From Exiguobacterium aestuarii (GTDB lineage: Bacteria > Bacillota > Bacilli > Exiguobacteriales > Exiguobacteriaceae), in contig NZ_JAIVAC010000001.1 in assembly GCF_020171655.1 (NCBI RefSeq), positions 1,550,001-1,614,000 of the forward strand: a stretch of 64,000 bases of DNA, given 5' to 3'. The position numbers and the translations under genes were made by a program. The notes below the pieces were generated by a model. That model was not told the origin of the DNA and did not search any database. It saw nothing but the letters and a program-made list of their open reading frames with translations. Numbering within the stretch: the stretch's first letter is position 1; each line of letters starts with the position of its first letter. Positions 18,740 through 27,233 of the stretch are shown here, in pieces.

Positions 18740-18830
18740 ATCCTGATGTTCTACTGATATATAAATCGATATAGATTCAAGGCTCTTAAGATTTATCATC
18801 GACTATCGTCCCTCCCTCAATCATAAATCG

Positions 18831-18881
18831 TTTTAAAAAATAAACGGCATAAGCTCTTTTGAATTAGAGACTTATACCGTT
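18831..18881 (-). terminator. Terminator of the Kdo/capsule operon
   Basis: An imperfect stem (18843-18857 with 18866-18881; arms AACGGCATAAGCTCT and its near complement, one G-U pair). On the minus strand it is followed by TTATTTTTTAAAA. It lies about 70 bases past the kdsB stop. Confidence 0.75.
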
Positions 18882-18947
18882 AATTATAGTTTGTAATTAA
18901 TTTTTAAATAGTTTAAATAAACATAATCTTAATCTGAAGAAGAAAAC

Positions 18948-19688
18948 TTAGATTAATTCACTTTTCAACTCGTTTTCTACAACTGCAATATGCTCAGGCA
19001 AATCTACTCCAATACTCTGGAAAGGTGTCTCTAAAATTTTGACTGGTAAATTATTTTCAATAGCTCTCAATTGTTCTAATTGTTCCATTGTTTCTAAATA
19101 GGATTGATTAAGCGAAGCAAATTCTTTTAGAAAACTAGGTTTATATCCATATACACCAATATGTTTAAAATACTCAGTTTTGTCATGATTATCTCGATTA
19201 AAAGGAATTGTTGATCTAGAAAAATAAACAGCAAAGTCATCAGTCGTCTTCACTACTTTTGCAATGTTAGGATTATTTATTTCTTGCTCATCCTCGATAC
19301 GCTTACATAACGTTGCGAACGAAACGGCCTCATCCTCGAATGCTGAAATTAATGTGTCAATCATTTCTTCTTTTATCATTGGCTCATCACCTTGTATATT
19401 AAGTACAAGGTCGTAGTCAGTCTTAATTTCGTTAACTGCATATGCAATTCGATCTGTTCCAGAAGGTAAATCAGAGGGTGTCATTATTGCTTTCCCACCA
19501 AATGAAGACACGCATTCCATAATACGTTCATCATCTGTAGCCACATATACTTCGTCAATCTTCTTCATTTTTTTTACTCTTTCATAAACCCATTGAATCA
19601 TAGGTTTATTATGAATGAGGGCCAATGGTTTTCCAGGAAAACGAGTAGATGCATATCGAGACGGTAAAACTGCAACAATTTTATTCAT
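18948..19688 (-). CDS. kdsB: CMP-Kdo synthetase (3-deoxy-manno-octulosonate cytidylyltransferase)
   Basis: 246 residues, full KdsB length. The N-terminal nucleotide-binding motif LPSRYASTRFPGKPL is followed by IMTPSDLPSGTDRIAYA, NIQGDEPMI, FSRSTIPF and HIGVYGY, all KdsB landmarks. It activates Kdo with CTP to give CMP-Kdo, the donor for Kdo transferases. The start at 19688 follows AAGGAG at proper distance; a TTG two codons earlier sits too close. It is the last gene of a leftward operon. KdsB is characteristic of Gram-negative bacteria, so its place in this Gram-positive background is notable. Confidence 0.93.
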   Translation of the reverse strand: MNKIVAVLPSRYASTRFPGKPLALIHNKPMIQWVYERVKKMKKIDEVYVATDDERIMECVSSFGGKAIMTPSDLPSGTDRIAYAVNEIKTDYDLVLNIQGDEPMIKEEMIDTLISAFEDEAVSFATLCKRIEDEQEINNPNIAKVVKTTDDFAVYFSRSTIPFNRDNHDKTEYFKHIGVYGYKPSFLKEFASLNQSYLETMEQLEQLRAIENNLPVKILETPFQSIGVDLPEHIAVVENELKSELI

Positions 19689-19716
19689 CTTCAATCTCCT
19701 TAACTTTAGTTAACAA

Positions 19717-20682
19717 TTATTTGAATCCAAATACATCGTGAAGTGTAATAATTCCTTTGACTTCATCATTTGCATCATGAACGACTAGGTTACTGATTTT
19801 ATTACTATCCATATATTCTAATGCGACGTTTGCCATTTCAGATTCCAAAATATGCTTATACTTCGGACTCATAATTTCATTCGCAGTTACTGACGATAAA
19901 TCTTTTAGTTTACCAATTACTCGTCGAATATCTCCGTCGGTAATAATACCTACAACTTTTGTATCTGAATAAACAAGAGTCAACCCTAGTCGTTTTGAAC
20001 TAATTTCATAAATAATATCTTGGATATTCGCATCATAGTCCACTTTAGGAATTTCAGTATGCATTAAGTCACGAACTCTTGTTAACAATCTACGACCTAG
20101 AGCTCCACCCGGATGATACACAGCAAAACTTTCCGGCTTAAAATCTCTCTTTTTAATCAGTGCTACTGTTAGTGCATCACCCATAACTAATGTTGCCGTT
20201 GTTGAAGACGTTGGTGCCAAGTTAAGTGGACATGCCTCTTTATCAATACCAATATTTAAAACTACATCAGATGCTTTTGCTAAAGGAGAATTAACATTTC
20301 CAGTCATAGCAATCAATTTACTACCAATTTGTTTAATGGAAGGGATTAAGTTTAATACTTCTTGAGATGATCCACTGTTTGAAATTGCAATCACAATATC
20401 ATCTTTATAGACCATTCCTAAATCACCATGTAATCCTTCTGCAGCATTCATAAAGAAAGATTGAGTTCCTGTAGAAGCTAAACTAGCAGCAATTTTCTTT
20501 CCGATGATACCTGATTTCCCAATACCTGTAATCACTACTCGTCCAGATGTATTAAAGATTAAATCAACTGCATCAACGAACTCATTACCAATTCGATTTT
20601 TCATTTTTTCTAGTTCTGAAATCTCAAGTTCAATCACTTCTTTGGCAATGTCAACAAAATTTAGATTTTTAATCGATTCCAC
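19717..20682 (-). CDS. kdsD: Arabinose-5-phosphate isomerase
   Basis: 321 residues. An N-terminal SIS domain (about 35-175) has GIGKSGIIGKKIAASLASTGTQSFF and the SNSGSSQEV phosphosugar site, with HPGGALGRRLL closing the core. Two CBS domains follow (about 207-321). This is the KdsD/KpsF/GutQ family, which converts ribulose 5-phosphate to arabinose 5-phosphate, the first committed step to Kdo. The start codon is GTG, with AGGAAGGA upstream. It lies between kdsC and kdsB with short gaps of 17 and 28 bases. Confidence 0.93.
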   Translation of the reverse strand: MESIKNLNFVDIAKEVIELEISELEKMKNRIGNEFVDAVDLIFNTSGRVVITGIGKSGIIGKKIAASLASTGTQSFFMNAAEGLHGDLGMVYKDDIVIAISNSGSSQEVLNLIPSIKQIGSKLIAMTGNVNSPLAKASDVVLNIGIDKEACPLNLAPTSSTTATLVMGDALTVALIKKRDFKPESFAVYHPGGALGRRLLTRVRDLMHTEIPKVDYDANIQDIIYEISSKRLGLTLVYSDTKVVGIITDGDIRRVIGKLKDLSSVTANEIMSPKYKHILESEMANVALEYMDSNKISNLVVHDANDEVKGIITLHDVFGFK

Positions 20683-20698
20683 GTTAATTCATCCTTCC

Positions 20699-21211
20699 TC
20701 ATTGACCACGACTAGCATAGTTAGTTACAATATTTCCCCATTTACCTGAAGCTTCAAGAACGGAAACGATAATTTCTCTTACTGCACCTTCTCCTCCGTT
20801 AAATTGGGACACGATATTTACATATTCTCTTACTTCTTTGGCAGCATCTTTTGGGCAAGCCGAATATTTGCAAGCTTTCATAGCATCGATATCATTAATA
20901 TCATCACCAACAAACATAAAGTTTTTTAACTCAATATTTAATTCATCTGATATTTGATTCAATACACTTACCTTTGAATGTATTCCTTGAAATACTCGTG
21001 AAATCCCAAGCTCTTGAGCTCTTTTAGAAACAGCATCAGAACTTCTCCCAGTGATTAGAATGATTTCAATTCCAACCTTGATGGCTTGGGCAATAGCCAA
21101 GCCATCTTTTACATTAAAAGCTTTGATTTCTTCACCAGTGCTGGAATAAAATAATTTTCCGTCAGTTAGTGTCCCATCTACATCAAGTGCGATTACTCTA
21201 ATATCATCCAT
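20699..21211 (-). CDS. kdsC: Kdo-8-phosphate phosphatase
   Basis: 170 residues, HAD superfamily of the tetrameric KdsC type without a cap domain. Motif I is DVDGTLTDG (10-18), motif II ITGRSS, and motif [15 protein letters not shown] with KDA further on. It removes phosphate from Kdo-8-phosphate. Its start overlaps the end of kdsA by 8 bases, so the two are translationally coupled. Confidence 0.92.
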   Translation of the reverse strand: MDDIRVIALDVDGTLTDGKLFYSSTGEEIKAFNVKDGLAIAQAIKVGIEIILITGRSSDAVSKRAQELGISRVFQGIHSKVSVLNQISDELNIELKNFMFVGDDINDIDAMKACKYSACPKDAAKEVREYVNIVSQFNGGEGAVREIIVSVLEASGKWGNIVTNYASRGQ

Positions 21212-22043
21212 TCTTTGTCAACTCGTCATATTTTACAGCTTCACTTAACAACGCTTTAATACCTTCAAGGTATAGTTGGTTAGGTCCATCTGAAAAAGCA
21301 TTATCTGGATCAGGATGTACTTCTGCGAAAATGGCATCGACACCAATCGCTAGTGCCGCACGCATTAATGGAAAGACAAAGTCTCTATTGCCTCCAGTAG
21401 ATGTTCCTTTACCACCTGGTTTTTGAACTGCGTGTGTAGCATCAAATACAATCGGATATCCAAATTCCCGCATTTCGATCAATCCAGTCATATCAACCAC
21501 TAAATTATTATATCCGAAAGAGCTCCCTCTCTCACAAAGCATAATTTTATCAGTACCTGCCTCTTCGAGCTTAGAAACTACGTTTTTCATGTCCCAAGGA
21601 GCCATAAATTGACCTTTTTTCACGTTTACAACTTTCCCTGTTTCCGCTGCAGCAACTAGCAAATCAGTTTGGCGAGCAAGGAAAGCAGGAATTTGAATAG
21701 CATCTACAACTTTAGCAACTTCTTTACATTGCCATGGTTCATGGACATCAGTAATTACAGGCACTCCTACTTCATTTTTTACTTTTTCTAAAATTTTTAA
21801 TCCTTTTTCTAAACCTACACCACGAGGTGCATGAATTGATGATCGGTTAGCCTTATCGAAAGATGATTTAAAAATAAAATTAATCCCCAATTCGTCACAG
21901 ATTTCTTTTAACTCATGTGCTACTTGTAAACTCATTTCTTCACTTTCAATTGCACAAGGACCTGAAATTAATGTGAATCTTCCGTTCCCGATTTGAAATT
22001 CTCCATTTACATCTACTGGTTTAACATGCTTAAGTTTAGTCAT
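21204..22043 (-). CDS. kdsA: Kdo-8-phosphate synthase, metal-type
   Basis: 279 residues, the usual KdsA length. Landmarks: GPCAIES (28-34), [12 protein letters not shown], and [10 protein letters not shown] with later HxxQ and DATHAVQ(K)PGG. It condenses phosphoenolpyruvate with arabinose 5-phosphate. The FDKANRSS block separates it from DAHP synthases and from NeuB-type sialic acid synthases. Cys30 in GPCAIES is the residue that binds metal in the Aquifex type; the E. coli enzyme has Asn there. This therefore appears to be a metal-dependent KdsA. Confidence 0.94.
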   Translation of the reverse strand: MTKLKHVKPVDVNGEFQIGNGRFTLISGPCAIESEEMSLQVAHELKEICDELGINFIFKSSFDKANRSSIHAPRGVGLEKGLKILEKVKNEVGVPVITDVHEPWQCKEVAKVVDAIQIPAFLARQTDLLVAAAETGKVVNVKKGQFMAPWDMKNVVSKLEEAGTDKIMLCERGSSFGYNNLVVDMTGLIEMREFGYPIVFDATHAVQKPGGKGTSTGGNRDFVFPLMRAALAIGVDAIFAEVHPDPDNAFSDGPNQLYLEGIKALLSEAVKYDELTKNG

Positions 22044-22085
22044 TTTTAATTTACCTTCTCTCTGAAATTTATATTACACCTTTGT

Positions 22086-23423
22086 CTATCTTGCTAAAAT
22101 TTTAGCTACTAATCGCTTGATTGAGTTTTCATCTGGGGCTGCTTTAAAAATTTCCGAAAAATATTCAAATCGTAAATAATAAATAAATTTATGAATAAGG
22201 TTTTTATTCACAGGATTATTAACAGCATTCTCAATTAAAGAATCTAATTTACGAACATCATCACAAGAATATGTTATTCCTTCAATATCATAAAATGCTT
22301 CTCCTAAAACAATAACCTTCTTTTCATGCATTAATCCTTCAAATCCAACTGTAGAATTGTTAGTGATAATGATATCTGCATTTTCTACTAAATTCTGATT
22401 ATCCCCGTCATATAATAATTGTGCATATTCATATTCTTTAACCATAGCCTCTATTTCAGGTAATTTAATTAAATCATATTCACTCATATATAAAGGATGA
22501 TTCTTATAGATTATAGTGTATTTATTGTTGGGATTATTTTCATTATATTGTTTAACCCCTTGTAAAGTGAATTGTACTAAATCTTTCATAGACTTTACTT
22601 CTTTTGAGTGCTTAATAATTTGCGAATCTGTCTCTAATTGAAAAGGTACATATATATATTTATTAGTTTCATTAATCATATTTTTTGTTTCAGTATTCGA
22701 TGATAGCTTTTCAATCTGATTGCTGTCCTGAGGAGTTATATCCATCCCAATCAATTCATAATATTTTTTTCTAAACTTAAAGGCTTCTTCATATTCATTA
22801 GAACTCTTTTCAGGTTTTAATAAATATTCATCATACCTTTCGTAATCAACCTCAACTGATTCGTAAAATGTTCGATCCCTCGGGATTGAACTTTCATAGT
22901 TTACACCTACACTATCCACCATGAGCGTAAATGGTCTGAAGTATCCATTTTCAAAATTGACATATCTTATATTATTTTTTTGACAAAAGGCTCTGATAAC
23001 ATTGCTGTATAAAGAATTACCCCAGAATACAAACAAATCAATATTATTATCATTTTTTATTTTCTTTAGGTTTTCTAGTATTTTAATTACTTCGCTTTTT
23101 AATTCAAATTCAATGTCTGTTTTACTTTTTTTAATTGATAACTTTAAATTAAATTCATAGATATTGTAGATTTCCTCGGAAGAATACTTTTTATATTCAT
23201 TAAAATCTGTCGACATTATTAAATCAATTGGAAATCTCGGGAAATCGATGTCCAAACCTTTGTACAAATCAACATCATTTATCCCCGCACCGTTTATATT
23301 GTATAAATAATATACATTGTGTTCTTTATTCAAACTATCAGCAATTTTTTTGAATAAATATGGTTCATTAATTTCCTCGCCTTTAAAATCCATTGTTGAA
23401 AATCCATAAAAAGCAATGTTCAT
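22086..23423 (-). CDS. KpsS/KpsC-like capsule polysaccharide (Kdo) transferase 1
   Basis: 445 residues of the Capsule_synth (KpsS/KpsC) family. Key blocks are FENGYFRP (157-164), GVN and SIPRD (173-182), VPFQLETDSQ (259-268), KNHPLY (307-312), NSTVGFE (356-362) and GEAFYDIEG (374-382). In Gram-negative group 2 capsules, KpsS and KpsC transfer beta-Kdo residues from CMP-Kdo to a lysophosphatidylglycerol anchor. The kds genes directly downstream support a Kdo donor here. The acceptor in this organism is unknown. The stop of the upstream GT2 gene and this start share ATGA. It is a paralogue of the protein encoded at 25436-26770. Confidence 0.82.
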   Translation of the reverse strand: MNIAFYGFSTMDFKGEEINEPYLFKKIADSLNKEHNVYYLYNINGAGINDVDLYKGLDIDFPRFPIDLIMSTDFNEYKKYSSEEIYNIYEFNLKLSIKKSKTDIEFELKSEVIKILENLKKIKNDNNIDLFVFWGNSLYSNVIRAFCQKNNIRYVNFENGYFRPFTLMVDSVGVNYESSIPRDRTFYESVEVDYERYDEYLLKPEKSSNEYEEAFKFRKKYYELIGMDITPQDSNQIEKLSSNTETKNMINETNKYIYVPFQLETDSQIIKHSKEVKSMKDLVQFTLQGVKQYNENNPNNKYTIIYKNHPLYMSEYDLIKLPEIEAMVKEYEYAQLLYDGDNQNLVENADIIITNNSTVGFEGLMHEKKVIVLGEAFYDIEGITYSCDDVRKLDSLIENAVNNPVNKNLIHKFIYYLRFEYFSEIFKAAPDENSIKRLVAKILAR

Positions 23424-25429
23424 TTTTTATTTCTCCCTTTTGTTTTTAAGAATACCAAATACCATCCAAAAGGCGTTGTCTTAAATTCTAAAAGTGTTTT
23501 TACTGTTACTTTTTGAAGAAGCGATAACAAATAAAATTTATTGGTGATTTTTTTATGGTTATACAGTTTGCTAGCATCTAGTTCAATTTTCAATTGATCG
23601 GAGTTTATTATAAAAGCTCTGGTTTTACTCAACGATGTAATTGAGAAATTATGAATGAGAATTTCAATTGGATGATTTTCAATGACTTTTTGACGATTCA
23701 ATAACTTCCCATCAATAGTTTCTAAAACAAACTCAGAATTTCTCATCAATTCTTTTTGTCTGATGTTTATCATAATTCTGTCTTTATTATTACTTTCTAA
23801 AATCTCAGAGCGTTTTAAATAATAAGTTGTTATATCATGATCTACAATATCGAATTTAGTTGTTTTCCTTGAAATATTTCGAACTTCCCTCATGATATTA
23901 TTTTTTTTGTATTTTGCTACTTCATTTTCGTCTAAAACTACTGGGTAGTCATACATCTCAATGAGTGATTTATATATAGGTAAAGGTATAGAGATTTTTT
24001 TTCTTTTTATAAAGCCATTTAAATTTGTAAACAGTTCAAGATAATATTCTTTATTGTTTAAATTCATAAGCTCTGCATTGTGAAGTCTGAAGGTGAATGT
24101 CCCATTGTTTATGCTTTCTTCAGATGCAGCATGCAGATCTCCACTACGAAAAGTTTGTAAAGGAATTTCTCGGACTATTTCATTTTCCTTTTTAAGGTTT
24201 AATGAATAAGAGAAATTACTTTCCGTTAAGTTCACCCCTCGATAATATGCTCGACCAATAAATTCGACACTGTCACCCGTTAATGTTTCAGTTTTAAAAC
24301 CATCAATTTGAGTATGCAATTGGATATATTTCGAAAAGAAAGAAACATCTTTTAATTGCGATGGAACTTCTTCTTTCATTTTATTATGAAATTCATTCGA
24401 TAAATTTAACATGAATTTTCCATCGTAAATGTTAACAGGCAAAACTTTTGCCATCTTAAATTTTTTGTATGTTTTTAAATCTCCAATTTTCATTAAGGTA
24501 TATTCAGTAGATTTAACTTGGGCAAAAGAAATATCTGTCCATTCGAAATCCTCTAGTAATGCATTTATCTTATAAAACATCTTTTCACTAAAAGTTTCAT
24601 CATATTTTTTATAGATTTGATTTTCAAAAGGTAGTAAAAATTTCTTCAGCGTGTAAATTTTAAATAAATTTAACATTAATTTCTTGTCTTTAGATTTTAG
24701 TTTTTCTAATACCATTTCAATAATTTTTAGACGATCTAGTGCATATTGTTCTGAAGAAAAATTACTTGTAATTGTTTGTTCACCATCGAATTTTCTATAG
24801 TAATACACTACATCTCTAATAATTTTTATTCTCTCACAATTAGACAAATAAATAGTATTAAAATACAAATCTTCATGCCATAATCCCTCAGGGAATTTAA
24901 GGTTAAATGTATCGATAATACTTTTTTTATACAGCTTATTACATGCTGTTTGAGAACCTATAATTGCAGGAAATCTTTCGATACTGTTCACATCCATAGA
25001 AACACCGTGCAATAACTCAAATTCCTTCATCGGTTCAGTGCCACTTTCTTTATATAAGTTCATATTTCCGATGACTAAATCAGTAGACTCATTTTGTAAC
25101 ATGGCTTCAATTAAATTAGTACATGCGCTTTTAGGGATTTCGTCATCAGAATCTATAAACATAATATATTCACCAGTCGCATGTTTAATGGCTGTATTTC
25201 TTGCCGCACCTAGTCCTTTACCAACTGTAGTGTACAAAGAGATATTAGAATTTTCTTTTTGGTAATCTTCGATAATCAATCTCGAGTTGTCTGTTGAATG
25301 ATCGTCAACCGCAATTACTTCGATGTTTTCATATTCTTGATTTAAGATAGAATCGATACATTCGTGTAAATATTTCTCAGCGTTATACATTGGTACTATA
25401 ATAGAGATCTTATTTTTTTGAGTAAACAT
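23420..25429 (-). CDS. GT2 glycosyltransferase with long C-terminal region
   Basis: 669 residues. The N-terminal 230 residues are a GT-A family 2 glycosyltransferase: ISIIVPMYNAEKYLHECIDS, VDDHSTDNS, GAARNTAIKHATGEY and the metal-binding DSDD (93-96). The following part up to about 330 is helical. The last 300 residues are rich in predicted beta strands and resemble the accessory beta-sandwich part found in teichoic-acid polymerases. The sugar is not deducible. It overlaps the KpsS-like gene downstream by 4 bases and follows the second KpsS-like gene by 6 bases, so it is made together with both. Confidence 0.8.
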   Translation of the reverse strand: MFTQKNKISIIVPMYNAEKYLHECIDSILNQEYENIEVIAVDDHSTDNSRLIIEDYQKENSNISLYTTVGKGLGAARNTAIKHATGEYIMFIDSDDEIPKSACTNLIEAMLQNESTDLVIGNMNLYKESGTEPMKEFELLHGVSMDVNSIERFPAIIGSQTACNKLYKKSIIDTFNLKFPEGLWHEDLYFNTIYLSNCERIKIIRDVVYYYRKFDGEQTITSNFSSEQYALDRLKIIEMVLEKLKSKDKKLMLNLFKIYTLKKFLLPFENQIYKKYDETFSEKMFYKINALLEDFEWTDISFAQVKSTEYTLMKIGDLKTYKKFKMAKVLPVNIYDGKFMLNLSNEFHNKMKEEVPSQLKDVSFFSKYIQLHTQIDGFKTETLTGDSVEFIGRAYYRGVNLTESNFSYSLNLKKENEIVREIPLQTFRSGDLHAASEESINNGTFTFRLHNAELMNLNNKEYYLELFTNLNGFIKRKKISIPLPIYKSLIEMYDYPVVLDENEVAKYKKNNIMREVRNISRKTTKFDIVDHDITTYYLKRSEILESNNKDRIMINIRQKELMRNSEFVLETIDGKLLNRQKVIENHPIEILIHNFSITSLSKTRAFIINSDQLKIELDASKLYNHKKITNKFYLLSLLQKVTVKTLLEFKTTPFGWYLVFLKTKGRNKK

Positions 25430-25435
25430 TATTAA

Positions 25436-26770
25436 TCACTTTCTCCTTAAAGATATAATATATTGAACAATATCTCTTAAACTGTCAGTGTCTGGCCCGG
25501 TTCTATAAACTTCAAAAAAGTAATTGAATCTTGTATAGTAAACAAATTTGTTTACTAGATACGGATCAGGACCATTTTTCAAATATTTATAGAACTCATT
25601 TATATTTATTGATTGATTCTTTCTAACATTCATTACTATTCCGTCAATATTATAAAATGCTTCACCAAATGTAATGACTGGTTTTTTTAAAGTAATTGCT
25701 TCAAATCCAACTGTAGAATTTACGACCATTATGGCTTTAGCATTCTTCAACAAAATTTGATTGTCGTCGTCGACAAGATACATATATGGATGCTTATCAA
25801 TCTTATTTTTCACTTTTTGATATGAACGTAAATGCTGTTCAGAGGTCCATAATGGATGGAATTTGAATACTAATTTTAAATTCTGCTTTGATAACTGCAT
25901 AGACTTATAAAAACGATTTATGTCATTGACAACTTCTAATAAAGAATCATACGAAGAGTTTTTTATCATTTGCAAATCTGTCTCTAATTGAAGTGGAACA
26001 TAAATATATGAATCAAACTTTAAAGAATCACCTTCATCCAAATTAGAATTCTCAATTCTCTCTTTAGAATCAACGGTTTGTGAATCCCCTTCATAATAGG
26101 ATAAAAAAATCTTTCTAATTGAATCAATTTCATCATGAACGAGTTTTGCTTTTTCAGGGCGAAAGAGAAAGTTATTTAACCTATCGTGGTCTATTTCTAT
26201 ATTATTATAGAATTCTTTATTTCTTGGTACTGAATTAAATGCATTTACTCCTTTTGGGTCAATTTGCAATGTGAATGGACGAAAGTAACCATTTTCCACA
26301 GAAAAACAAGAAATGTTGTTTACTGTCGCGAACATTCTTATCGTCTCCGAATCTAAAGAATCACCAAATACAATTATACGGTCCATTGGTTTACTTTCGT
26401 GAATTTCGTGTAAACGATTAAGCAATTTGATAATTCGAAATAGAATATCATCTATTTTCTTTTCATAGCCCATTTTTGAACTAAATACCATATTCCGTTG
26501 AGCAATTTTTTTTATATCTTCAAATTCATATTTTTTAAAGTACTTTTTATTTCGACTCACTTTATCTAAATCGATATATTCAGATTGAATATTTACTCTA
26601 TCAAACAATAATTTTTGATTGATGCCTTGTGAAGAGCTTCGAGCTAAATAGTTTGTATTTACATTAGAATAAAGATTAAACAACTCTGTAATTCTTTTTA
26701 AAAAAACTACATCATTGATTTGCTCTCCTCTATAATCCATGTATGCAAGTCCTGATATAAAAATATTCAT
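25436..26770 (-). CDS. KpsS/KpsC-like capsule polysaccharide (Kdo) transferase 2
   Basis: 444 residues, same family and near-equal length as the product of 22086-23423. It has the same N-terminal pattern (MNI, GLAYMDYRGEQIN) and VENGYFRPFTL (158-168). It also has DPKGVN, VPLQLETDLQM, FKFHPLW, VNSTVGFEA and GEAFYNIDG. It presumably adds a Kdo residue from CMP-Kdo; the duplication suggests two different acceptors or linkages, as in KpsS versus KpsC. The ribosome binding site is AGGAGA. Strongly AT-rich codon use. Confidence 0.82.
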   Translation of the reverse strand: MNIFISGLAYMDYRGEQINDVVFLKRITELFNLYSNVNTNYLARSSSQGINQKLLFDRVNIQSEYIDLDKVSRNKKYFKKYEFEDIKKIAQRNMVFSSKMGYEKKIDDILFRIIKLLNRLHEIHESKPMDRIIVFGDSLDSETIRMFATVNNISCFSVENGYFRPFTLQIDPKGVNAFNSVPRNKEFYNNIEIDHDRLNNFLFRPEKAKLVHDEIDSIRKIFLSYYEGDSQTVDSKERIENSNLDEGDSLKFDSYIYVPLQLETDLQMIKNSSYDSLLEVVNDINRFYKSMQLSKQNLKLVFKFHPLWTSEQHLRSYQKVKNKIDKHPYMYLVDDDNQILLKNAKAIMVVNSTVGFEAITLKKPVITFGEAFYNIDGIVMNVRKNQSININEFYKYLKNGPDPYLVNKFVYYTRFNYFFEVYRTGPDTDSLRDIVQYIISLRRK

Positions 26771-26787
26771 TAGTATCTCCTGATTTA

Positions 26788-27231
26788 TTAGTGAGAATTC
26801 ATTTTTTTCGAGATTTTAGCTTTTCTTTTTCTATGCATATCAATACTATAGCCAAATATACACCTTTCTTGTTCTAAATATATTCTTTCCAACAAATATT
26901 GAGGAATGTTTAAGAAAAACGTGTTTCTTTTATACTTTACGATAATTTTTTCTTGAACATTATGATTATTTTTATCTGGAATATAAAGTTCAAAGCCTAA
27001 ATTAGTAGAGAAGTCACTATATGCTGTTTTAACATCATCTCTTTCATAAAATCGACTTTTAAGTGCATTCATATCTTGATAAAATAATATTTTTGAAACA
27101 TCAATAGATGATTTACGTGAAAGTATATAACCTTCTAATTTTATCTGATTATTTTCAGTAATGATCTCTTCAATCTTAATGTGAAAGTTATTACGCCTCG
27201 TTATATATTTATATATATATTTCTTTATCAT
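26788..27231 (-). CDS. Hypothetical protein of the capsule operon
   Basis: 147 residues, not recognised by family. The N-terminus is basic (MIKKYIYKYITRRNN). The middle (about 17-110) looks like a beta-rich domain (KIEEIITENNQIKLEGYIL). It resembles in style the beta-sandwich linker of the GT2-TagF protein encoded just upstream (KLLLHGYSYA). No catalytic motif, signal peptide or membrane helix. Its GGAGGA site is inside the end of the preceding gene, 3 bases away. It may be an accessory binding domain split from a transferase. Confidence 0.65.
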   Translation of the reverse strand: MIKKYIYKYITRRNNFHIKIEEIITENNQIKLEGYILSRKSSIDVSKILFYQDMNALKSRFYERDDVKTAYSDFSTNLGFELYIPDKNNHNVQEKIIVKYKRNTFFLNIPQYLLERIYLEQERCIFGYSIDMHRKRKAKISKKMNSH

Positions 27232-27233
27232 GA

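Larger units (their letters stand above)
16604..18740. mobile_element. Nested remains of IS3-family and ISL3-family elements
   Basis: A 2.1-kb stretch of decayed transposase DNA with higher GC than the flanking polysaccharide genes. The left end looks like an IS3-family (IS150-group) terminus (TGAACTGCACC from 16604). The rest carries pieces of at least one ISL3-type transposase, with a second partial copy of its N-terminal region. A GGTTCTT at 17211, 70 bases before the better preserved ISL3 gene, resembles an ISL3 left end. A matching right end was not found. Many frameshifts and stops show that nothing here is active. Confidence 0.75.

Noticed and set aside
21204-22043. Sialic or legionaminic acid synthase (NeuB) instead of KdsA
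   Set aside because: The [12 protein letters not shown] block and the neighbouring kdsB, kdsC and kdsD genes fit Kdo synthesis; no NeuC-like or SAF domain is present.
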